64,000 nt of DNA from JACMLD01 sp039916305 (lineage in GTDB: Bacteria; Bacteroidota; Bacteroidia; Chitinophagales; Chitinophagaceae): the NCBI GenBank assembly GCA_039916305.1, contig JBDSLR010000020.1, positions 38,219 through 102,218 on the forward strand, read 5' to 3'. Position numbers and translations under genes: made by a program. The first letter of the stretch is position 1. The number at the start of each line of letters is the position of its first letter. The notes beneath the pieces are model-generated. The model ran no database searches and had not been told where the DNA came from. It saw nothing but the letters and a program-made list of their open reading frames with translations. Of the stretch, positions 27,835 through 36,062 are shown in pieces.

Positions 27835-30099
27835 ATGGAAAAAATCAGTAAGCTTTCACTGGCCGTCAATTTTGATAATCCGCCAAGGGAAGAAATAGCA
27901 TTGGTAGGTTTTCTTTTCTATTGCAACGGCTTGTTGCTGCAGCGCCAGCTTGTACGTAAAAATATACTGGAATTTAACCTGGCAGATAAAACACGTGATG
28001 TCAGCTTACCACAGGATGTAAACCCTGCTGATCTGCGCGTATTTATAGCTCCTGCTACAGATAGAAAAATTGAACAGGTTACCAGTATAGAAGAGCTTGA
28101 AAGCTACAAACCGTATGAACCTGTTTTAACAACGGATGGGCAGGGCGTATTTTCCATCTTGCCTGTTCCGTCAAGTATCGCACAGTTCTGGCCATTTTGT
28201 AATTGCCGGGTAACCGGTAAAGTATCCAAATGGTTTCATACCGGCGGTAGCTGGGCAGACCGCGCTGTGTGCCGCGCCCGGGTGCATATTTGTGAAATAG
28301 ATCCTATCCGTTACTGGATTTATCGCATCCCCGATACCATCATTGCAAAAATTCCGGATATCATTTTGCGGCCGCGGGAGGTGATCAAAGTTCCCATACC
28401 CATTCCGGATCCGGCACCTTTTCTACAAGTAGCCGGCCAGCAGGCAGTACCACAGCAGCCTGCTGTTTTTAAAACTGTTTCTGCAGAGCAACTGCAAATG
28501 AAGGCTGCAGGTAAGCTGCCCGAAATAAGCCTCGATATCAGGCAAAACCTGGCGTCAGGTAATCTTAACCTGGTGCGTGAAACCATTCTGAATAATTATA
28601 CATTGCTGCATCCATGGTTTTGTTTATGGCCATGGTGGTGGCATTATTTTTATCGTTGCACAGAACGGAAAATAGTGTATACTGATGCCAGCGGCCGGTT
28701 TGATACCAATATTTCTTACCAGTGTTTTGGTGATAAGCCTGATATCTATTTATGGGTTGAATATAATATTGATGGTGTATGGACTACGGTATACAAACCA
28801 CCGACACCTTGTTATACCTACTGGGATTATGCATGCGGTACAAATATTAATATTCATATTACTGATCCGCGTGTGCCCGGAGATTGCTGCTGCAATTGTC
28901 CGCTGCCGGGTGAAATGATATGGATCAGGGGCGTTGGCGGAAACGGCGATGACGGTGGCACCAGTGTCCGCCGGATTAATCAGCTATCCTATATGCAGGC
29001 GCCTCCCGGGCAGTCGGTAAGTTATCAGCGTCTTGGCCTTACGGATGCAGCAGCTGGCGGAGATGATTTCCTGATTACCACAGCGGGTGATTATAAACGG
29101 CCTTTTGGAGGAACACTCTCTTTCTATATGGGCTTTGGCGATGGTTTACCCAATACAAATATTTATCATTACCGGTGGAGGTATAAGCGTTTAACCGATG
29201 CACTCCTGAACACCATCAGCAGCCCGGTGGAAACCTTGAAAGGCGTAGAAATGAAAAAATACGATTTCATTTTTACTGATTCAAACGGTATTGATCAGTT
29301 TGGCCATAATACTGTAAAGCTCGGGCCATTCACGGTAGGACCCAGCAATGACTTATTTATTATTCCGCCTGCGGTTCCCAACCAGGCACCGTTTAGTGTT
29401 CCGGAAAGATCGCCCCAATGGATTGAACGTACCCGCAGCATGCAAACCGTTTCTATTGACAGCAGCAGCCTGATAAGCGGTGGAGATGGTTTGTATGAGT
29501 TTGTATTGGAACTATTTGATAAAGCCGGCAACCTGCTGACCAATCTGCCCCAGACAACTTTCCGCGTTCCCGATATGGCTGACCCCGGAACAAGTGTTGT
29601 TGCACCAACTGATTTACTGTTAAATCCAACGGGATCTGCTGCAGGAGGATATAAAATGCTGATGCGGATTGATAACGGCCATTGCAACGCCCAGATTTTT
29701 CCGGTAAAAGTAAACAGCCTTGATACGTCTACTGATTGCTGCGGATTTGTACATTATAAGCCAGAAGGTACAGAAGCTGATCTTGCGCTTTCTTTCCTGG
29801 CTACGCATACAAACAATTTTGCCGTGTTCAATTTTGGTGCTGTCAGGGGAACCTGTGGCGGCGTTGCTGGTACAGGTGGCGGCGGGATGGTTATTGACAG
29901 CGCATCCGGTTACACGCTCAGTAGCGGTATATATGAGAAACACTTTACACCAGCGCAACTATTGGAGTCCTGTTACGCAGCAGGCGCAGGAAAAGCTGCA
30001 TTTGCAGAAAGCTTATCTGTTATATCAATGTCCACCAACGGTGCTTCGCGGGTAAGAAATGATGCAGGCGATTTAGCGGCTTTTGCACTTGAACCTTAA
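27835..30099 (+). CDS. Large Cys/Trp-rich beta-sandwich protein of unknown function
   Basis: A 754-residue protein not matching a family I know. There is no signal peptide or membrane anchor. Residues 120-160 (CNCRVTGKVSKWF then DRAVCRARVHICEIDP) look like the first strands of a transthyretin/carboxypeptidase-regulatory-type sandwich. The fold seems to resume at about 280-310 (YTDASGRFDTNISY, PDIYLWVEY), with a helical insert between them. An aromatic knot WFCLWPWWWHYFYRC lies at about 261-275 and a cysteine cluster CCCNC at 351-355. The second half contains RPFGGTLSFYMGFGDGLPN and GDGLYEFVLELFDKAGN, again beta-sandwich in character. It may be a structural or binding protein; enzymatic motifs were not seen. 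Confidence 0.75.
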   Translation: MEKISKLSLAVNFDNPPREEIALVGFLFYCNGLLLQRQLVRKNILEFNLADKTRDVSLPQDVNPADLRVFIAPATDRKIEQVTSIEELESYKPYEPVLTTDGQGVFSILPVPSSIAQFWPFCNCRVTGKVSKWFHTGGSWADRAVCRARVHICEIDPIRYWIYRIPDTIIAKIPDIILRPREVIKVPIPIPDPAPFLQVAGQQAVPQQPAVFKTVSAEQLQMKAAGKLPEISLDIRQNLASGNLNLVRETILNNYTLLHPWFCLWPWWWHYFYRCTERKIVYTDASGRFDTNISYQCFGDKPDIYLWVEYNIDGVWTTVYKPPTPCYTYWDYACGTNINIHITDPRVPGDCCCNCPLPGEMIWIRGVGGNGDDGGTSVRRINQLSYMQAPPGQSVSYQRLGLTDAAAGGDDFLITTAGDYKRPFGGTLSFYMGFGDGLPNTNIYHYRWRYKRLTDALLNTISSPVETLKGVEMKKYDFIFTDSNGIDQFGHNTVKLGPFTVGPSNDLFIIPPAVPNQAPFSVPERSPQWIERTRSMQTVSIDSSSLISGGDGLYEFVLELFDKAGNLLTNLPQTTFRVPDMADPGTSVVAPTDLLLNPTGSAAGGYKMLMRIDNGHCNAQIFPVKVNSLDTSTDCCGFVHYKPEGTEADLALSFLATHTNNFAVFNFGAVRGTCGGVAGTGGGGMVIDSASGYTLSSGIYEKHFTPAQLLESCYAAGAGKAAFAESLSVISMSTNGASRVRNDAGDLAAFALEP

Positions 30100-30112
30100 C
30101 TACTACAACCAG

Positions 30113-30150
30113 GGTTGTGATGGTATATGACCACCGTTACAACCTTTTAA
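30113..30150 (+). terminator. Terminator or attenuator between the 754-residue protein and the protease
   Basis: GGTTGT (30113-30118) pairs with ACAACC (30139-30144), with GGT/ACC inside, and is followed by TTTTAATTTTT. Another ACAACC at 30105-30110 can pair with the same GGTTGT, giving two exclusive folds. It begins 13 bases past the upstream stop codon. Confidence 0.5.
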
Positions 30151-30191
30151 TTTTTACCTAACCCGATTTTTCATTATTAAAAAATTTATGT

Positions 30192-31184
30192 ATGTCAACA
30201 AAAGTCCCTCCATTCCAAAAAACAGGAAATGGTACACAGAAAGAAAACCTTCAGTCTGAATCATCAGGTATTGCCATTACAAATGCCGGCACACTTACCG
30301 AAATGGAAAGCGTAGAAGGTGTTGCACAATTTTCTCCTGGCGAAGCAGATAAAGAAACATCCAACCCGCAACTGAGGGAAAGTGCAGGTGCAGTTACAGA
30401 ATCAGAGGAATTCGGTGTAGAATCGCCTGATGAACTTACCGCCATGCCAATGGACGCATTCTTTGCATCTTATTCTGATTTGCTGAATGAGGCACAGAAC
30501 AGGCAGGAAGTAATTATTCCGGGTACAGATGACCGCGTAAGAATTAATCCTACTACCAGCTTTCCCTGGCGTGCTATCTGCGCATTAAAAATTACTGCTG
30601 CAGACGGTACCCGCTGGATTGGTACTGGCTGGCTAGTAAGCCCAAGAACAGTCATCACTGCCGGCCATGTGGTATATATGCATGATCATGGTGGATGGGC
30701 CCGCAGTATTGAAGTAATACCAGCGATGAATGATGCCGCACGGCCTTACGGTTCCTGTTCTTCTTCTACCTTCCGCAGCGTTAACGGCTGGACCGGTAGC
30801 AAAAACAGCGATTACGATTATGCTGCTATTGTATTGCCAGCGAATTGCCGCCTGGGCGATCGTACCGGCTGGTTTGGACTTGCCGTAAAAGATGATGCCT
30901 TTTTACGCAATGCTATTTTAAACCTGAGTGGTTATCCGGGTGATAAGGGTGGCAACCAGCAATGGTTTATGTCCCGCAAAACCAAGTCGGTAAGCGCAAG
31001 AAGAATTGTTTATGATATTGATACCATGGGTGGCCAGAGCGGTTCGCCTGTATGGATTTTAGTAAACGGACAACGTTATGGCGTAGGTGTGCATACCAAT
31101 GGCCATTTAAGTGGTAACTCTGCTACCAGGATTGTAACTGCTGTATACAATAATATGATAGCATGGAAAAACCTTGGCTTATAA
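30192..31184 (+). CDS. Trypsin-like (V8 / glutamyl-endopeptidase-like) serine peptidase
   Basis: A 330-residue S1-fold protease. The catalytic triad is visible: H159 in VITAGHVVYMH, D209 in DYDYAAIVLP and S283 in GGQSGSPVW, the last being typical of the V8/glutamyl endopeptidase group. The catalytic domain (about 117-328) follows a hydrophilic, acidic N-terminal region of about 115 residues that may act as a pro-region or docking tail. No signal peptide is present, which is unusual because most V8-like enzymes are secreted. It belongs to a rightward cluster of unknown genes, and its last bases overlap the next open frame. Substrates may be the cluster partners (inference). Confidence 0.85.
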   Translation: MSTKVPPFQKTGNGTQKENLQSESSGIAITNAGTLTEMESVEGVAQFSPGEADKETSNPQLRESAGAVTESEEFGVESPDELTAMPMDAFFASYSDLLNEAQNRQEVIIPGTDDRVRINPTTSFPWRAICALKITAADGTRWIGTGWLVSPRTVITAGHVVYMHDHGGWARSIEVIPAMNDAARPYGSCSSSTFRSVNGWTGSKNSDYDYAAIVLPANCRLGDRTGWFGLAVKDDAFLRNAILNLSGYPGDKGGNQQWFMSRKTKSVSARRIVYDIDTMGGQSGSPVWILVNGQRYGVGVHTNGHLSGNSATRIVTAVYNNMIAWKNLGL

Positions 31185-31525
31185 ACAAGTTTTTTAAGGG
31201 GATGGCAATCGTCGTCCCCTTATTTTGTTTTTCTTATTGCCATTATCCAACCGATAAAAAAAAGTTTATGCCAGTAAAAAAATCTGTGAAAGGCATTGTG
31301 CATGATCAGGGCGGTAACCCTGTAGCAGATGCCATCGTAATGGTTACCGGCAGCGCCCATCCGATGCAGGATATAGCCAGCAGCTCTGACGACCAGGGCC
31401 AGTTTTATTTAGACAACCTGGAATTGCCGGGCAGCTATACCATCCAGATAAACCATGAAGGAAAGATCATTACCAAAACAATCAGCTTGCAGCAAACTGA
31501 TTCGGTATTTACCATTCAGTTATAA
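31163..31525 (+). CDS. Carboxypeptidase-regulatory-like domain protein, possibly membrane-anchored
   Basis: A 120-residue protein whose C-terminal 80 residues form one carboxypeptidase-regulatory-like beta sandwich: VKGIVHDQGGNPVADAIVMV, then SSDDQGQFYLDNLELPGSYTIQI. With the ATG at 31163 the N-terminus has a basic then hydrophobic stretch (FFKGMAIVVPLFCFSYC) resembling a signal or lipoprotein leader, though FSYC is not a good lipobox. That start overlaps the protease gene by 22 bases. Alternative ATGs at 31202 and 31268 exist; the last would give an 85-residue cytosolic form. Such domains bind or scaffold; no enzyme motif is seen. Confidence 0.7.
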   Translation: MEKPWLINKFFKGMAIVVPLFCFSYCHYPTDKKKFMPVKKSVKGIVHDQGGNPVADAIVMVTGSAHPMQDIASSSDDQGQFYLDNLELPGSYTIQINHEGKIITKTISLQQTDSVFTIQL

Positions 31526-31568
31526 ATGCTGCAAATTTAATTAATTCAGGCAACCAGCTAAGTCAGTC

Positions 31569-31919
31569 ATGGATGTTGTTAATCAGTTTTCAAACCGGCC
31601 GGCAGATATATTTTTCTTTGTGCTGATTGTTTTAGCGGCCTGGCGTATTACGCATCTTTTTGCCAAAGAAGACGGGCCCTTTGATATTATTTATTTGATC
31701 AGGAAAAAAGCAGGCACCGGATTTTTTGGGAAACTGCTGGATTGTTTTTACTGTACCAGTGTATGGGTGGCATTACCATTTGGCATATACACCGGTTATG
31801 GCTGGGCAGAAAAATTACTGTACTGGTTATCCATATCGGGTGCAGCCTGCCTGCTGGAACAGGCTACTGCCGTAAAAACTAATAACAAACCTGGGCCGCC
31901 GGATTATAAAGAAGATTGA
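31569..31919 (+). CDS. DUF1360 family membrane protein
   Basis: A 116-residue protein matching the DUF1360 pattern: AAWRITHLFAKEDGPFDIIYLIRKK, then the cysteine motif LLDCFYCTSVWVALPFGIY. Two or three hydrophobic helices (about 14-30, 62-76 and 85-100) indicate a membrane protein. The two cysteines spaced by two residues (CFYC) could bind a metal or form a disulfide. The family is known from phage-like regions and Bacillus genomes without a defined function. Here it is 43 bases past the carboxypeptidase-regulatory-like gene in the same direction. Confidence 0.75.
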   Translation: MDVVNQFSNRPADIFFFVLIVLAAWRITHLFAKEDGPFDIIYLIRKKAGTGFFGKLLDCFYCTSVWVALPFGIYTGYGWAEKLLYWLSISGAACLLEQATAVKTNNKPGPPDYKED

Positions 31920-32027
31920 TCCAGCTAATAAATAATAGCACCGCGGCCAACAACCTGGTTGAAAGAATTAAACAAGAACAAATACTTAAGGCATAAAAAA
32001 AATACTAATCACCACAATAAAGAATCT

Positions 32028-32282
32028 ATGTGTAACTGCGGCAATAAAAGAACGGAAATGGTTAACCAGGTATTCAATGCTGGCCAGGAACCAATACAAG
32101 CCCCGGCAAAAAAAATGTGGCCCGACATCAGCTTTAGCTACACCGGCAGATCTGCGTTAACTGTAACTGGCGCGGTTACCGGCAAAACCTATCGTTTCAC
32201 TGCGCCAGGGGTGCAGCAACTGATTGATTATCGGGATGCGCCTGCTATGATGATGGTGCCGGTATTGAAAAGGGTGGTTTGA
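32028..32282 (+). CDS. Small protein with N-terminal CNCGNKR motif, unknown function
   Basis: An 84-residue protein starting MCNCGNKRTEMV; the open frame begins 23 codons earlier, but that part is lysine/asparagine-rich and looks like leader RNA, so the internal ATG is preferred. The middle to C-terminal half reads SFSYTGRSALTVTGAVTGKTYRF and PGVQQLIDYRDAPAMMMVPVL, suggesting a compact beta hairpin that ends in a short hydrophobic tail. I do not recognise a family with known function. The two N-terminal cysteines could bind a metal. It is the last gene of the 27.4-32.3 kb cluster. Confidence 0.65.
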   Translation: MCNCGNKRTEMVNQVFNAGQEPIQAPAKKMWPDISFSYTGRSALTVTGAVTGKTYRFTAPGVQQLIDYRDAPAMMMVPVLKRVV

Positions 32283-32347
32283 GAAAATACTTTTTCGTTT
32301 CGTAGTTGCCTGGATATTGCATCTACGTTGCTCATTTACATAACACA

Positions 32348-33229
32348 TCAGCCCAGTATCTCATCCACATGCTTGTGAATATTGGCGGCAATTTTATCCA
32401 GCGGCAGATCGTTTTCGTCTCCTCCAAACGGATCTTCCACTTCTTCTGCAATTATCTCAAGACTGGCCAGTACATAGAAAACAAAGGTCACTACGGGTAT
32501 AATTAAATAGCCAAGTGAAAAGACATACCCGAAAGGAAGTGTCATTACGTAAAAGAAAATAAATTTCTTTATGAAAGCGCTGTAAGAGTAGGGAATAGGC
32601 GTGTTCTTGATGCGTTCACAGGCGCCGCAGATGTCTGTAAAAGAAACCAGTTCTGCATTAAGTATAATCAATTGGTCGCCATTGATTTTCCCGTCCTGAT
32701 ACAAATGCTGGATCCGTGCAACAATAAGCCTGGCTACCTGGTTGGGTATATGTTTGTCTTTGTTTATTAGCTGTTCAAGCAGTTCATCATTATCAAATAA
32801 TGATATCCGCGTGGTTTCATGACCGAGGTGTTTTTTAAGCGCATACGCATAGGCGGGAATAATTTTACGAAAAAAAATCCGGTTGCTTTTATCATCGGGC
32901 GGCAGCATGGCCGATAATTTGATGGCGAAATTGCGGCTGTTATTTACCAGGGCACCCCATAACTTCCTTCCTTCCCACCAACGATCATAAGCGGTATTGG
33001 TACGAAAGACCAGCAGCATTGAAATTACAAAACCCAGCAGGCTGTGAATGATGGTAAGGTTTTTAATGTGACTTGTTTCCGGCAGGTGCCAGCATTCCAC
33101 TTCTATAAAAGCAATGATGCCAGCATATGCTGCAACGCCAAACAGCAAGGGCATCAGTTTACGGATGGTATCTGACTTGTGAAGCCGGAACAGGAAAACA
33201 AACCAGTCTTTGGGATTATAACTTATCAT
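32348..33229 (-). CDS. Bestrophin family ion channel protein
   Basis: A 293-residue membrane protein of the bestrophin/YneE family, whose members form pentameric anion or cation channels. The chosen ATG begins MISYNPKDWF, matching the usual family start, while the frame's earlier codons overlap repeat sequence. Family signatures seen are the region LLVFRTNTAYDRWWEGRKLWGALVNNSRNF (about 70-100 in the mature numbering) and the C-terminal EDPFGGDENDLPLD, a calcium-clasp-like acidic stretch. Four hydrophobic segments are visible. The gene is convergent with the unknown cluster and followed upstream by a repeat block and a small membrane protein gene. Confidence 0.88.
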   Translation of the reverse strand: MISYNPKDWFVFLFRLHKSDTIRKLMPLLFGVAAYAGIIAFIEVECWHLPETSHIKNLTIIHSLLGFVISMLLVFRTNTAYDRWWEGRKLWGALVNNSRNFAIKLSAMLPPDDKSNRIFFRKIIPAYAYALKKHLGHETTRISLFDNDELLEQLINKDKHIPNQVARLIVARIQHLYQDGKINGDQLIILNAELVSFTDICGACERIKNTPIPYSYSAFIKKFIFFYVMTLPFGYVFSLGYLIIPVVTFVFYVLASLEIIAEEVEDPFGGDENDLPLDKIAANIHKHVDEILG

Positions 33230-33233
33230 AAAA

Positions 33234-33266
33234 ATGTCTGATGTCTGATTTTTGGATGTCTGATTT
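33234..33266. repeat. Triplicated ATGTCTG words upstream of the bestrophin gene
   Basis: Three ATGTCTG copies occur within 33 bases (ATGTCTGATGTCTG, then ATTTTTGG, then ATGTCTGATTT). The same word family forms the inverted repeat near 21 kb. Confidence 0.6.
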
Positions 33267-33354
33267 ATTTCTTTCGGGTGTTCGTCATACGAACAACATT
33301 TTTCATTTCGGTATGTAGTGATTTGTTGAAATGCTGACTTCAAAAGAAATCACC

Positions 33355-33380
33355 AGATCTCAAAATCTCAAAATCAGCAA
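33355..33380. repeat. Tandem ATCTCAAA repeat ending at a stop codon
   Basis: AGATCTCAAAATCTCAAAATCAGC contains two ATCTCAAA units followed by AATCAGCAA. It lies a few bases past the stop codon of the leftward small membrane protein gene, just as the related copy near 12470 follows the A2M gene. Confidence 0.55.
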
Positions 33381-33383
33381 TTT

Positions 33384-33872
33384 TTATTTCATTGCTTCCA
33401 GTTGCTTTATCCACCTCCGCACAATATACAACGGAATAATGCCGAACACGCCAAACGAACAATCAATCAGTCTCCAGTAAAGCGGGATGCCACGTATGGG
33501 GCCTGCAATAAAAGCCAGCGGTATAACGGCGATACATGCCAGCATGCCCCATTCTATTACCCAGATGTTTTTGATGGGGTCTTTTAAAGGGCCAATAAAA
33601 AACAGCGCGATCACAAGATGGGCAAATGCCAGCCAATCGTATCCGTATGCCAGCATTGGGTAATGAACATTGGTATCCCGCAATGCTTCGTATACGCGGT
33701 TAATAAAAGCTGCCAGTTCATCCGGCATGTAGTTGCGGAAACCCAGCAGCCAGTGCAGTTCTGTTTCCAGCGGAAAAGCGGTTGCGCCACTTAGTACCAG
33801 TGCAACCGTAAAGAAGATGATGGCAATGCGTATTTTGGCCAGCAGTTTTTTGTAAACAGTGTTTGTTTGCAT
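33384..33872 (-). CDS. Four-helix membrane protein of unknown function
   Basis: A 162-residue protein with about four transmembrane helices (about 12-32, 79-95, 104-122 and 132-148). Between helices 1 and 2 lies an extracytoplasmic loop with LETELHWLLGFRNYMPDELAAFINRVYEAL. I do not recognise a characterised family. The ATG at 33872 was preferred to a TTG three codons upstream. It is followed by a repeat and then the bestrophin gene, but the 155-base gap argues against strict co-translation. Confidence 0.65.
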   Translation of the reverse strand: MQTNTVYKKLLAKIRIAIIFFTVALVLSGATAFPLETELHWLLGFRNYMPDELAAFINRVYEALRDTNVHYPMLAYGYDWLAFAHLVIALFFIGPLKDPIKNIWVIEWGMLACIAVIPLAFIAGPIRGIPLYWRLIDCSFGVFGIIPLYIVRRWIKQLEAMK

Positions 33873-33913
33873 AAAAGTCAATCAGATAAAGTACGGGGTG
33901 GCAAGTTATGGGG

Positions 33914-35014
33914 TTAGTCGTGCTGTTTAATTTTATCAATGGCATGTAACAAGCCGCCGCTGAAGGTATCATCAGCCAGTTGCCAGAACATAATGCCGTT
34001 CAGGTTGTTTTTCTTCACATATTTTGTCTTCAGTTGTATAGAAATACTGTCGTCATAGGTTGCCAGTATTTTTCTTTGTGTATTGAATGCATAAGGGGCC
34101 TGGGCAATGCTGTCCCAATATTGCACAAACCCATTGGCCACGCTCAGCGAATCGTTTATCCGTCTGTAAGAAAACCCATGGTCAAATCTGCCGGGCAGGT
34201 AGAGCCCATTGTTGGCTGTATCTGTTACGGCAAAGAACCTTCCGTAAAAGGCGGCGCCAATTACAATCTTGTCTGCCGGCACGCCTGCTGCCAGCATCAT
34301 CTGTACGCCATTGTGGGTAGATTCTTTTTGTTTTGGCGTAGAGTATAACGGCGTATGATGACCGCTAACGGTGCTGAAGCCACTTACCAGGTCGTAACTC
34401 ATCAGGTTCACACGGTCCACTTTCTGCATTACTTTTTTCCAGTCAACGGAAGAATCAATAAAACTGGTAAAGCCGCCGGCCGCAAAACTTATTTCATTTG
34501 ATTTGCCTAATTTCTTCCTGAGTTGGGTAACCAGTTGCGTAAAAGCAGGCTTGTCTTCCGGGCTGTAGGCATGCCCCGGGAACCCTTCAATGGCAGGATA
34601 CTCCCAATCCAGATCAATGCCGTCTGTGCCAAAATAATTATTCAGATCCCTCACCGAACGGGCAAATTCTTTCCTTCCTTTTTTGCTGGCAAAAACAGGC
34701 GAGCAGCTGGCACAGCCACCCCATCCGCCCAGCGATAAGATTATTTTTAGCTGCGGGTTCCTGCTTTTGAGTGCGACCATTTTTTGAATGGTTGCACTGT
34801 CACGTGCACTGCCAACGGATAGCTTATTTTCTTTCAGGTGACAGAAACAGAAAATAAGGTGCGTTAATTTCTCCACTTCGAAACTGTCAATTCTTGCGGT
34901 AGGGCCCGCATAGTATGCAATCACCGCCATGCTTTTTTTGCTGCTTTTTTGCTGGGCAAATGTGGTAAATCCAATAACGCTGATCAATGCCAACAATAGC
35001 ATGCGGTGGGTCAT
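33914..35014 (-). CDS. Secreted GH18 chitinase-like glycosidase
   Basis: A 366-residue glycoside hydrolase family 18 protein with a signal peptide (about 1-20, ending in TFAQ). The catalytic motif DGIDLDWEYP (DxxDxDxE) is complete, with the glutamate as acid/base near residue 141. Other family pieces are LKIILSLGGWGG (beta-3), VDRVNLMSYDLVSGFS (beta-6) and GIMFWQLADDTFSGG (beta-8). No carbohydrate-binding module or sorting domain follows, so it is a single-domain enzyme, probably periplasmic or outer-membrane associated. It may cleave chitin or other N-acetylglucosamine polymers such as peptidoglycan. Confidence 0.9.
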   Translation of the reverse strand: MTHRMLLLALISVIGFTTFAQQKSSKKSMAVIAYYAGPTARIDSFEVEKLTHLIFCFCHLKENKLSVGSARDSATIQKMVALKSRNPQLKIILSLGGWGGCASCSPVFASKKGRKEFARSVRDLNNYFGTDGIDLDWEYPAIEGFPGHAYSPEDKPAFTQLVTQLRKKLGKSNEISFAAGGFTSFIDSSVDWKKVMQKVDRVNLMSYDLVSGFSTVSGHHTPLYSTPKQKESTHNGVQMMLAAGVPADKIVIGAAFYGRFFAVTDTANNGLYLPGRFDHGFSYRRINDSLSVANGFVQYWDSIAQAPYAFNTQRKILATYDDSISIQLKTKYVKKNNLNGIMFWQLADDTFSGGLLHAIDKIKQHD

Positions 35015-35210
35015 AAGTGGTTGTTTTTATCAATAAAATTCTGGGCAGTGGCAGCGGTGTAAATTAAAAAAAGACCGGCAAAAAGCTGCATAAATTATAG
35101 TAATGAGCGTTCGTTATATTATTGCAAACTGCTTTTTTAGGCATTTTAGGGCAACTGTGTTAAATCTTACACACTTTTAGGGTAGGACAGCCTTAACAGG
35201 ATACACCGTA

Positions 35211-35242
35211 TTTTATTTCTAATTATTCTTGTATTACCTTTG
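35211..35242 (+). promoter_or_regulatory. Putative desaturase promoter
   Basis: TACCTTTG at 35235-35242 matches TAnnTTTG, and after exactly 20 bases upstream is TTTT (35211-35214), a 3/4 match to TTTG. Transcription would start about 20 bases before the ATG at 35270, which supports that start over an upstream TTG. Confidence 0.55.
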
Positions 35243-35269
35243 CGGTCTAATACAAAAACAGTTAAGTCA

Positions 35270-36007
35270 ATGACCGCTATCCTTATTTTTTTCTTTTCGC
35301 ATTGGTTTTTATCTCTCTTCTTTCACACTTTTTTTCTGCACCGGTATGCGTCTCACCAGATGTACACAACCGGAAAAAAGAGAGAGCGGTTATTTTATTT
35401 TTTAACCTGGTTTACGCAAGGATCTTCTTTTTTAAATCCGCGGGCTTATGCCATATTGCACCGTATGCACCATGTATACAGCGATACTGAAAAAGATCCC
35501 CATTCGCCCCATTTTTTCAAAGATGTATGGCATATGATGATCCATACAAAAGATATTTACCAGTCTTTTCTTACCGGTAAAGAAATGCCAGATCCCCAGT
35601 TTACGGCACAATACCTGCCGGTTTGGGCAAAGCTTGATAAAATAGGTGACAGCCTCATTACACGTGTAATATTTGGTGTTGCTTACACGGCGTTCTATGT
35701 TTATTTCGCCCCAAGTGCCTGGTGGTACCTTTTACTACCCATCCATTTTTTAATGGGCCCTATCCAGGGTGCTGTTGTAAACTGGTGCGGTCATAAATAT
35801 GGCTATTCAAATTTCAACAATGGCGATCATTCAAAAAATTCTGAGCCATGGGGTATCTTCCTGCTGGGCGAACTGTTTCAGAACAATCACCATAAATATC
35901 CAACCAGTCCCAGTTTCGCAAAAAAATGGTACGAGATGGATCCTACTTTTATCATTATGACGTTAATGAATGGCGTAGGTATCATTAAATTAAAAAAGTC
36001 GGTATAA
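35270..36007 (+). CDS. Membrane fatty acid desaturase / acyl-CoA desaturase-like, short form
   Basis: A 245-residue di-iron membrane enzyme. The three histidine boxes are HRYASH (about 25-30), HRMHHVYSD (about 63) and NNHHKYPTSP (about 207). Two hydrophobic hairpins separate them. Length is shorter than the 352-residue desaturase at 46902-47960, with which it shares the box pattern, so the two differ in subfamily. It introduces a double bond into acyl chains; regiospecificity is not visible. The start follows from the promoter position. Confidence 0.85.
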   Translation: MTAILIFFFSHWFLSLFFHTFFLHRYASHQMYTTGKKRERLFYFLTWFTQGSSFLNPRAYAILHRMHHVYSDTEKDPHSPHFFKDVWHMMIHTKDIYQSFLTGKEMPDPQFTAQYLPVWAKLDKIGDSLITRVIFGVAYTAFYVYFAPSAWWYLLLPIHFLMGPIQGAVVNWCGHKYGYSNFNNGDHSKNSEPWGIFLLGELFQNNHHKYPTSPSFAKKWYEMDPTFIIMTLMNGVGIIKLKKSV

Positions 36008-36030
36008 ACCATATTAAATATGCATAAAAA

Positions 36031-36050
36031 ACCTGCCGGTTATGGCAGGT
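36031..36050. terminator. Bidirectional terminator
   Basis: Stem ACCTGCC/GGCAGGT (36031-36037, 36044-36050) with a six-base loop, with A run on the left and T run on the right. It serves both the desaturase and the convergent NTF2-like gene. Confidence 0.8.
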
Positions 36051-36062
36051 TTTTTTATGCGG

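Noticed and set aside
30192..31184. Protease as part of a known defence or trypsin-coupled conflict system
   Set aside because: No NTPase, effector-associated domain, helicase or nuclease gene is adjacent, so no known system can be named.
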